Assembly: GCA_936440205.1 (NCBI GenBank)
Contig: OW387139.1
Location: forward strand, 2,097,596-2,161,595
DNA: 64,000 bases
From: Lepidonotus clava
Lineage: Eukaryota; Annelida; Polychaeta; Phyllodocida; Polynoidae
Direction of reading: 5' to 3'
Part shown: positions 56,755 to 64,000 of the stretch, in pieces
How positions within the stretch are numbered: position 1 is the first letter of the stretch
Layout: each line of letters opens with the position of its first letter
Translations under genes and position numbers: made by a program
Notes under the pieces: model-generated
The model's input: the letters and a program-made list of their open reading frames with translations, nothing else
What the model was told of the DNA's origin: nothing
The model's database searches: none

Positions 56755-56960
56755 GCTGTATTCTGATTGGTCCCCACCCGTGACGTCACACCGTGCTCTG
56801 ATTGGTCGCGGGCTTTATGCGTGGCGACACCTGGCGGGCTGGAGCTGGCGGCCATATTGATTCGAGGCAAGGCGACAATAGTGAGTAGCGGCAAGGTGCT
56901 GGGAAGACGGGGGAATATGTCAATGGGCATTAGGAGGCGCTTGTGCATCATGTAGGAGAA
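56755..56960. promoter_or_regulatory. Promoter-like cluster: two CCAAT boxes, CRE, YY1
   Basis: ATTGG boxes at 56766 and 56801 flank a perfect CRE, GTGACGTCAC (56780-56789). GGCGGCCATATTG (56847-56859) is a YY1-type word. On the plus strand a donor-like GTGAGTAG follows near 56880. On the minus strand the YY1 word overlaps an ATG (56855) opening MAASSSPPG. The direction is undecided and both are possible. No downstream exon was recognised. Confidence 0.5.
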
Positions 56961-57030
56961 ACCAGGGAGGGGTTGGGGCAGAGGGAAGTCACTGATGCAC
57001 CTTCTGTCAATAAAGTATTGCGGTTTAAAG

Positions 57031-57090
57031 ATGGCAGATGTGGCGCTTCGCTTCCTCTGCTGTATCAGTATGGGCCTTGGTATAAGCGGT
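57031..57090 (+). other. Possible short coding start, unknown gene
   Basis: AAAGATGGCAGATGTGGC holds an ATG at 57031 in a good context, encoding MADVALRFLCCISMGLG, a hydrophobic start with a donor-like GGTATAAG downstream. It lies about 180 bp from the promoter-like cluster. I recognise no family and the evidence is weak. Confidence 0.2.
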
Positions 57091-57111
57091 TTGAGGCCTC
57101 GGTTAACCTGC

Positions 57112-57272
57112 CAGTGGCCGATCCAGGACTCTGAATGTAGAGGGGCCGGGGGGGCGGGGGGGGCGGCATTTTCTTTGAGAATTTCTCTAAGTTGGTTAAG
57201 ATTAGAATTTTACATTAATAAACTCCAAAAAGAATACCTTTATTAAGGCATCCCCCTTTGAATCCATCTCTG
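57112..57272. mobile_element. hAT5-like MITE, CAGTGGCGGATCCAGG family, older copy
   Basis: 161 bp, starting CAGTGGCCGATCCAGGA and ending TTGAATCCATCTCTG. It has the same length and ends as 61574-61734, and shares the G-run and the poly-A/T interior. No clear target duplication, and the ends are more diverged. Confidence 0.6.
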
Positions 57273-57274
57273 AA

Positions 57275-58180
57275 AGGACACTGAAAAGTTCACAGGCCGT
57301 ACTACAGGCCCATATACAAGTTTTAGTGTCGTGGGTGGCCAGATTTCCTAAGTGGAGCTTTTCTAATATCTGTTTGCAATAACCCACAAAAGAGCCCACT
57401 ATGTGAGATATGCGAATGTTGATCTGCAGGTGACAATGTCAATAGGATTATTTGTGAAGCAATTAGTAATAGCTTCACAAATCGGTGCACTAGGGTCACC
57501 CATATCACTAATTCCAGAAGACTTATATGACCCCCTGCTGAGGAGCTGCAGGTATAATGAGACCCACCTGTCTCTGAGGGTTATTAACTAAAGGACATAC
57601 AGGTGAGTCAAAGGTGATGTAATACGTCTCCTGGACATCAACCGCCTTGCATAGAAGAACTCATGTCAATTAGCATCAGGAGCGATCTCAGCTGGAGATT
57701 AAATCAATAAGGTGTCTTCCATTTAGTACGTACGCAAATTTTCATAATTCTCAGACCCAACAACCCCGCCCCCGGTGACAAATAGGCATTAGATTTGTAC
57801 AAGAACATACACAAATTTTCAAATAATTCAGAGATCCCCCTCCCCCCTTGATGCGTATGTACTTAATGGAAGGCCCCTAATTTATTAGTTTTAGAATTGT
57901 TGTACTTCATCTTTCCCATATATATTAATAGTAATCAAGAAATACATAAAACTGAGATACATTATTGAGGAAGCTTTTCACTTTGTATTTTGTTTTTCTG
58001 CGGGGTTGACCAGCTGTATACATTTCTGTATACATTTCTATCCTTTCATAAACAACTCTCAATTCTGGGAAAGGGATCAATTTTACATTTGTAAGTAAGA
58101 ATGCGTTTCGGAAGAAAGGAAGTAGAGCCCAACTGTTTTCTCTGTCTCTGCAGATCTAGGTTTCTATAAGTAACTATCAG
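57275..58180. other. Unique AT-rich DNA
   Basis: No coding exon or repeat array recognised. Small frames at 57323-57591 lack motifs. Confidence 0.45.
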
Positions 58181-58184
58181 ATTG

Positions 58185-58407
58185 TTATATTGAACAATGT
58201 TGCGATTTTGGGCCGACTGATTTTCTTCTCATGCATTTTTCACATATTTGGAATCAATTTTCCTAACAAAAATACAATTTTTCTGATATGTATTATCTAA
58301 ACTCTTCGGAAACGTGTTTGTTGTATAAGAAAAATGATTATTTAACAAACCGGTTTTCATAATCGGTTCAAAGTTGGGCCAAAATCGCAACGTGGATTAT
58401 GGCCTTA
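58185..58407. mobile_element. Decayed MITE related to the GGCCATATT family
   Basis: The right end CAACGTGGATTATGGCCTTA and the inner inverted repeats TTGCGATTTTGGGCC / GGGCCAAAATCGCAA fit the family of 41249-41534. The left terminus has decayed. Confidence 0.45.
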
Positions 58408-58852
58408 GGGCTTCCTGTTACCAATCCTGCTTGGCACAGCATATTGCAAACATGAACCTAACTCAGAACTCACAATGGCTTTCATGAATTTTATACCTTA
58501 TCAATACAAGAATTATCGTTAAAAAAAGACGAGCTTGAGGGAAATGTGTATAATGTACCCTTCGCCATTGGAGTACCAGCCATATACGTCTGTCTAAAGG
58601 TAATCAGTGACAACCGCTTCTGTAGTCTATCGTATTAACATTGATATAAAGCGCTCAGACCACCACTGCTTCGCCCTAATTTTGTTGGAGGAAGAGACCT
58701 TTATTGAATACTGTGAGTATTTGTCAAGCCTTCAGGGTATGCTGCCTGCTGCACGTAATCACTATCTGCAGTATGCGGCTGCTGCTCAGAGCCCGCGGCA
58801 CACCTGGCGATGTCACCTGGTCAAATTACACAGGTATACAGCCCGAGTCTGA

Positions 58853-59062
58853 AGGCCCTATTACACTACACCAGCTGAGCTGGGATGTCCACACGATAAG
58901 ATGAAATGCAGAAAATTCACATGCAGGAGTGTTGTGATTGTTTTGAATTGATAATTTGGAGTATTTTCCACATTTGTAAGTAAGTATTTTGTCTGTAATA
59001 TGTGTGACATCTCTGTGACACTGTCATACCACAGCTTACATTGTGCAGTGTAATACCACCTT
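58853..59062. mobile_element. Decayed MITE, GGCCATATT family
   Basis: The ends AGGCCCTATTACACTACACC and, reversed, AGGTGGTATTACACTGCACA match at about 15 of 20 positions. No clean target duplication. Confidence 0.45.
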
Positions 59063-59284
59063 TAGTGATTTACTAATAAGGTGCTGTGCTCAGCTGCAGA
59101 TGAGATTATCTTTGCTCATTGTCCTGCCGCAGACAGTGTACCTGGATATGTCGGCGACATCGCCGACCGCCATCGGTGCCACCACAGAGATTATATCGTA
59201 AAAGGTGTGAGCGCAGAGATATATCGTAAAAGGTGTGAGCCATCTAGTCAAGGCAGGCCCCAGGCTGGGAGCTATTTGGAAGAT

Positions 59285-59465
59285 GCAGCTGCCTGGGGCT
59301 AATTGGTCGAAGAGCCATTCATCTTTTAGCGTGAAGCAGGAAAAAAGGGGAAGTGGGAGACGCGAGTGGAAAGCGCGCGAGTGAGTGAGCGAGTGAAGAG
59401 GCAGCAGCACACGCTGAACTCCCAGCTGCTGCCTGCTCAGCAGGATCAAGGTGCACTGACTGGCT
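59285..59465. promoter_or_regulatory. GC/CpG-rich unique block
   Basis: GACGCGAGTGGAAAGCGCGC followed by GAGTGAGTGAGCGAGTG, with an ATTGG box near 59303. It could be a promoter or enhancer. No associated exon found. Confidence 0.25.
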
Positions 59466-59554
59466 CAGAACAGGCTCAGGGATAGATTCCCAGTAGGTGA
59501 CATTAGGGAAGGTGGGACAGTACCCATCGGTGGACTGGTCTAGGGTAAGGGGAT

Positions 59555-59835
59555 GGCTTTTAGGTAAAAATGTGTAGGGCAACAGCTAGGAAAACTTGAT
59601 AGAGGTAAAATGCCTAGAGGAACATGACAACTGATAGGCAAAAAAGGCCTAGGCATAGGGGGATAAGTTGACATGCCAAGGGGTAAGGGGACAACGTATT
59701 GGCAAAAATGCCTAGGAGTAAGAGGCAACTTGTAGGTAGACATGTCTAGGGGTAAGAGGACAACTTATAGGTAGACCGGCATATAAAATAAAAGGGCAAC
59801 TTGCACGGAAAATGTCCTAAGGTAGAATGATAGAT
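59555..59835. repeat. Degenerate tandem repeat, about 35-40 bp unit
   Basis: Recurrent TAGGTAGACATGTCTAGG, GGCAAAAATGCCTAGG and GGGTAAGAGGACAACTT words. Minus-strand frames here are repeat products. Confidence 0.75.
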
Positions 59836-60655
59836 ATACCTATCTAGGTATAGGAACATGGGAAGGATAGTTAAACAGAAGGTCAAAGAGAATGTGGGAT
59901 CCCTGACTAGGCTTAAGGACGTCACGGATCGGGTGGGAAGGCACTGATAATGGAGTGTGTGAACCATTGAAGTGGCACACAGTATGATGTTAGCGCAACT
60001 TAATTTATGCAGGTATGATGTTAGTGCAGCATAATGTATGCCTGTGTGCAGGTGCAAAGAGTGGCTGGCTTAGCTTTGGTGATCAGCAATGGGAGACAGG
60101 CGCAAAAAGCTCACGATGTATTACTATAGCATATACAGCCGACATATCATGTGCCTGATGGGTAGGTTGTAAGAAATCACCAGACAAGTAGCAGGAACAA
60201 ATGTACATACTTGGCTCATATGCAGTGACACTCAAATGCAGTGGCCTCAAATTGGGTGAGCCTTCAATATCACCTGAATGTGGACTATTTCATGGTAACT
60301 GTGATGTATATAATTATATCCATGCTCATACAATATCAACTGTATATGGATTGTTTCATAATACACTGTGACATATATGTCCATGCTGCTATGTGGTGCT
60401 GTGGACGGGTGGTCCATGGGTCACTGGGTCAAGTTAAAACAATAATTGTTATGTCACATGTTGTTGTTGTTGTTGTTAGTGAGTTCCCACGTCCATGACA
60501 AATTAAGAAACGTTCATGTCCCATGTCTTTATGCTTTTTAAAGATGCTGTTGCATGTGTTTGAGCGCTATGGCGACCTCTTGAATTAAGAAACAGTCATG
60601 TTGCCCTTTTGACTTTAGGGGTCTCTACACGTGGATGTGTAAGTGACTGTATATA
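59836..60655. other. Unique DNA
   Basis: Small local duplications (ATGATGTTAG.GCAG, GAATTAAGAAAC) but no array, exon or RNA gene recognised. Confidence 0.45.
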
Positions 60656-60659
60656 TAAC

Positions 60660-60901
60660 ATAATAAGTATAGGTCATTGTAACAGTACACATGCAGAGTT
60701 GTTGTCGTCATCACAGAGTGATTAATTACAGTCTACGCTGTGTGGGGTCAGTATAGGGGGCAGTACAGGTAGGAGATACACCTGGATATGTCATAACATA
60801 TAGGGTATATATATATACATATAAATATATCGCACTGGGTGTTTTGGTACTCGTCGGCTATTCGCATTGGGCCAAAATTGCCAAAACAGTGTGATATATA
60901 T

Positions 60902-60940
<39 letters not shown>

Positions 60941-61215
60941 GGATGTGTAAGTGACTGTAATAGTGTACTTGCAGGGTGTTGTCGTCGTCACAGAGTGGTT
61001 AATTATAGGTCTACGCTGTGTGGGGTCAGTATAGGGGGCAGTACAGGTAGGAGATACACCTGGATATGTCATAATATATAGGGTGTATACACATAATATG
61101 GATGGTTAAGTGGCTATAAGGGTGTACATGCAGGTGTTGTCGTCATCGTCATGGCTAATTATACGCTGTGTGGGGACATCACAGGTAGAAGACACACCTG
61201 GATACAAGGTGCAGG
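60660..61215. repeat. Three-copy tandem duplication with TA microsatellites
   Basis: A block containing TGTGTGGGGTCAGTATAGGG and AGGAGATACACCTGGATATG occurs at 60692-60812, 60972-61090 and, shorter, 61129-61215. (TA)n tracts lie at 60805-60830 and 60895-60945. The first copy encloses a fragment (60830-60897) related in inverted form to 61300-61350. Confidence 0.85.
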
Positions 61216-61266
61216 CTGCAGGCTCAGTTAAGGGTCTTAATGAAGGCACGCAGTTCAGTAGACTTA

Positions 61267-61485
61267 AGGCCATATTACACTACGCATTGGCTGCTATGCG
61301 TTTTGGCAATTTTGCCCCAACGCGAATAGCTGATGCGTAACAAAGCACCCAACGCAAAGTATTACCAATGCGAGCCAATGCGAGCCGATGTGACCTAACG
61401 CAATGCTAAACAACTAGCATGATATGATACACGTTGAGTTACATTGGTACCCCAACGCTACCCGATGTGTAGTATAACATAGCCC
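61267..61485. mobile_element. MITE, GGCCATATT family
   Basis: It starts AGGCCATATTACACTACGCA and ends TGTGTAGTATAACATAGCCC, inverted matches at about 15 of 20 positions. It contains the palindrome TTTTGGCAATTTTGCCCCAA. It is preceded by TTA, but the matching duplication at the right end is unclear. Confidence 0.55.
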
Positions 61486-61573
61486 CAAGGTGAATCATTC
61501 ACGTTGGGAACAGTTACCAACCAGAGGGCGCTGCCACACAAGCTCTTCCCTGACCCTCATCTTATATAAAAGT

Positions 61574-61734
61574 CAGTGGCGGATCCAGGATTTTGAAAAG
61601 GGGGGGGCGCGCTTATGGAAATTTTTTTGCTTTAATTACTTTTTGGTCGAGTTTTACATTAAAAAAATGTAAAATTGGGCAAAAAAAGGAGGGGGGGCGC
61701 GCGCCCCCGTGCCCCCCCTCTAAATCCACCACTG
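61574..61734. mobile_element. hAT5-like MITE with 5-bp duplication, CAGTGGCGGATCCAGG family
   Basis: 161 bp, with CAGTGGCGGATCCAGGA at one end and TAAATCCACCACTG at the other. AAAGT directly flanks both ends (61569-61573, 61735-61739). Long G- and C-runs inside the ends make it fold back. The interior has TTTTTGGTCGAGTTTTACAT. No coding capacity. Confidence 0.75.
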
Positions 61735-61739
61735 AAAGT

Positions 61740-62130
61740 AGCCATGTCCAAATACAATTGTCATTGTTCATTCTTACAGGTTCAATTTTCTTCCCATTAG
61801 TTTAGATCAATATATTATAATGATCAATAAAGTAACAAGAAAACTACCTATGACTATTCCTACTAGTAATTATTCACTAAGTTTGTTAACTCTAAATGTC
61901 AGAGGTAATTCCCACTAAGATTAGTCTTGCCAAACGCCCCTAATCCGAGGTTTATTGTCTTAAAAGTCTTCAGCTGAACCCTAAATTCTTGTTGATAAAT
62001 GCCCCCCAAAAAAGTGTGTTCAATTAGGCCAAAAACGAAATTGCTTCCGCTGCGGAAATCGAAAGCATGTTCCCTGATTAGATCAGAACCCTGTTTGAGA
62101 CCAGAAGGCTTGTGGAGAGCACTTATTATC
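61740..62130. other. Unique AT-rich DNA
   Basis: No gene, array or RNA recognised. Confidence 0.45.
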
Positions 62131-62135
62131 AGTGC

Positions 62136-62335
62136 ATGGGCAGATACAGGATTTCGGCGAGGGGGAGAGGTCGGCACATCGGGTAAGTACTAAAGATTTA
62201 ATGGCATATTTAGAGGGGGAGGGAGGAGGGGTGTGGTGCCCCCCCCCCCCCCCCACCACCTTTTTGGTCAGATTTAGATTTTTTAAAAGTAAAACTTTTG
62301 AATTAAGGGGGCCAACCCCCCTTTCTATTAGCACG
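62136..62335. repeat. Partial relative of the CAGTGGCGGATCCAGG MITE
   Basis: It begins GGGCAGATACAGGATTTCGG, has G- and C-runs and CTTTTTGGTCAGATTTAGAT like the interior of 61574-61734. The right terminus is not recognisable. Confidence 0.4.
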
Positions 62336-63315
62336 CACCAACCTTTTCTAAAAGCTGTACGTGGCACTGGTACGTCTATGGGAGCCGCCTTATTGGCCAA
62401 TCCACCCTTTGAGTCCCAAACCCAGGCGAGTGGCCATGGGTAGTCAAGCTACATCCTCATCATGGCTAATATAAAATATATGGCTTGGTAAAGTTGAGAG
62501 ATTTTTCTTCAGAGCCACTCACCACCGTGAGGACCTAATTATAGGAAGAATGCACAGTGCCTTATCTGAGGGAAGGATGTTATTTTGGGGGCTAAGCTAT
62601 TTAAAGACAATGCCTGTTGCTACAACATACAGGTGTTAAAGATCCTGAAATCATATCCCCAAATGCCCTTACACCCTTATCATATGTGAATCCTTCTAGA
62701 CATCAATCTGTGTATAGGTGTGGGATAAATTTGTATCTGAGGGTTTGTAGGGGGCAGCACTTACAACTCCCGAACCCTGTATACATCGCCCTGATTAATC
62801 CTCTACACTGAGGATGGATCAGGCAGATATCTGGTAGGAACGGGCTGCTCATTCATCAAGACACGCCAACCGACACCCCGCGATAGAGATGTAGTCATGT
62901 CAGACAGGCAAGGGATGCTGCAGGAGAGGATGGCACCATTTAAAAGGGTTTCTAGTCAGGGACACAGTTACCAATGCCTGAATCCAGTAAATACCAGGAA
63001 CCAGTTCAGAAAATGGTAGTTGGGTTTCATATATAGGGTGCACACATAAAGTGCACATTTGAGCATGCGCACAAGAGTGTTTTATTTTCTTTTATAAATA
63101 TTGGGGTGAGGGGTTGGACTAGGGTTCCAAACCCCAACAACATACCCTTAACTGCCCCACTACTCAATTGAAAACAAATACTCCTTTACATCTCCAATAC
63201 TCTCTGGTATCATCCAACAAATTGTAATTCAGCTGCTCCAACAGATAAACTTGTTTGACTAAATGGTATGTGTATACATCTAGTATAGGTCCACCAGGGG
63301 GCTGAGTAGCTGCTC
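62336..63315. other. Unique DNA
   Basis: Mixed composition. No exon, repeat array or RNA gene recognised. Confidence 0.45.
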
Positions 63316-63319
63316 ACAT

Positions 63320-63640
63320 ATCAGCCATGGACTCCACCCCTCTCCATCTAGACATAGAGAAGGAGGAGGGAGGGCAGGGAGGGGAGTTATCAGGAGCTTG
63401 GGCTTGGGAGGGGATTGAGGGAGCTGCAGGCCTGGGGGTAGGAGGGGCAACAGGAGCTGAGACAATCGTTATTAAGGGGCGGTATGAGCCCGGTCTTACC
63501 GCGGGTAATGAGCCAACAGTAGATGGTAAGAAGCGCCCCGATCCATTGATCCCCTCCCACTTTGCTCAGCGAGACCGGCCAGGCAAACCTGCGGCTAGCC
63601 AACGGGGGATTGTGGTTAGGAGGTGCAGGGTGTGCACTCA
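63320..63640. promoter_or_regulatory. GC-rich unique island, candidate regulatory element
   Basis: Non-repetitive GC-rich block with GATCCATTGATCCCCTCCCA and CCAACGGGGGATTGTGG. A 111-codon plus-strand frame (63327-63662) crosses it but is Gly/Glu-rich at its start and shows no known domain. Enhancer or exon cannot be separated from sequence alone. Confidence 0.3.
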
Positions 63641-63644
63641 TAAT

Positions 63645-64000
63645 TCACTGTACATAATCTGATACACTGAAACTTTAACACATTTTGCCATTGCACAGAC
63701 AAATTATAATCAAAACCTATTTAAGAAATGTTGAAGAGTGCACTCATAACTCACTGGAACACACCTTATCATAGCAAAAACAATAAACAAACAAATATTA
63801 TCAAAACCTAGGATATTTCAGAAAGGGTTGAGGAGAGATAACTCAGCTGCTTAATTACTGGGCCACTCACAGAAGCCTAAGATGATACAAGTTATCCAGT
63901 TTTTTCACCAATGTCATAACTTATGAAATACACACAATGTGGACTCACCGACAATTACTTATAAAGCAGTGAACCTACAAATGGGTCCTTTTAAGTAATT
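63645..64000. other. Unique AT-rich DNA to the window end
   Basis: No feature recognised. GTGCACTCATAA(T/C)TCACTG occurs twice (63632 and 63739), a small duplication. Confidence 0.45.

Noticed and set aside
58607-58852. 81-codon plus-strand frame as an exon
   Set aside because: No similarity recognised, and it ends against a MITE. Not supported.
63327-63662. 111-codon plus-strand frame as a gene
   Set aside because: Low-complexity Gly/Glu start, no domain, and no splice or promoter support. More likely a GC-rich regulatory island.

Overview
The window reads as nuclear DNA of an invertebrate animal. Coding sequence is sparse, spliceosomal introns are very large, and a remarkable share of the sequence is minisatellite DNA and short inverted-repeat transposons. 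Two exons of a host gene are recognisable on the minus strand. They encode the end of the first PH domain and the following coiled coil of a Ras guanine-nucleotide exchange factor of the RasGRF1/2 type. Minisatellites sitting at intron 5' ends recall what has been reported for amphioxus genes, so a cephalochordate is a reasonable guess. A mollusc, hemichordate or other marine invertebrate is not excluded.

Layout. Positions 481-14033 hold one large, very young Ty3/gypsy LTR retrotransposon on the minus strand. It has 954-bp LTRs that differ at one position, a 4-bp target duplication, a tRNA-Leu-type primer site, gag, pol and two further ORFs downstream of pol. From 14038 to 22203 lie the two RasGRF exons (15518-15665 and 22097-22203) and the intron between them. 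That intron carries a 22-bp minisatellite, a decayed duplicate of the second exon's start, several palindromic repeats, a hAT-like MITE and a 30-bp minisatellite that abuts the splice donor. The element at 481-14033 probably lies in the next intron of the same gene, because no further exon was found below 15518.

From 22204 to 64000 no convincing coding exon was found. On the minus strand this is best read as part of a very long RasGRF intron 1, possibly reaching past other transcription units. It holds about ten minisatellite arrays with units from 11 to about 94 bp and at least three kinds of MITE: PIF/Harbinger-like with TAA duplications, hAT5-like with 5-bp duplications, and a family with 9-bp duplications found twice in one minisatellite. 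It also holds GC-rich unique islands that look like regulatory DNA, and three promoter-like spots near 46.6, 47.5 and 56.8 kb. Most long ORFs in this half are by-products of tandem repeats whose period is a multiple of three.

The most unusual observations are the apparent amplification of splice-donor sequence into tandem repeats at both RasGRF donors, a duplicated and decayed exon fragment flanking a minisatellite, two divergent MITEs at the identical position of a 56-bp repeat unit, a dispersed palindromic repeat family, and the zinc-finger and large acidic ORFs carried by the gypsy element.
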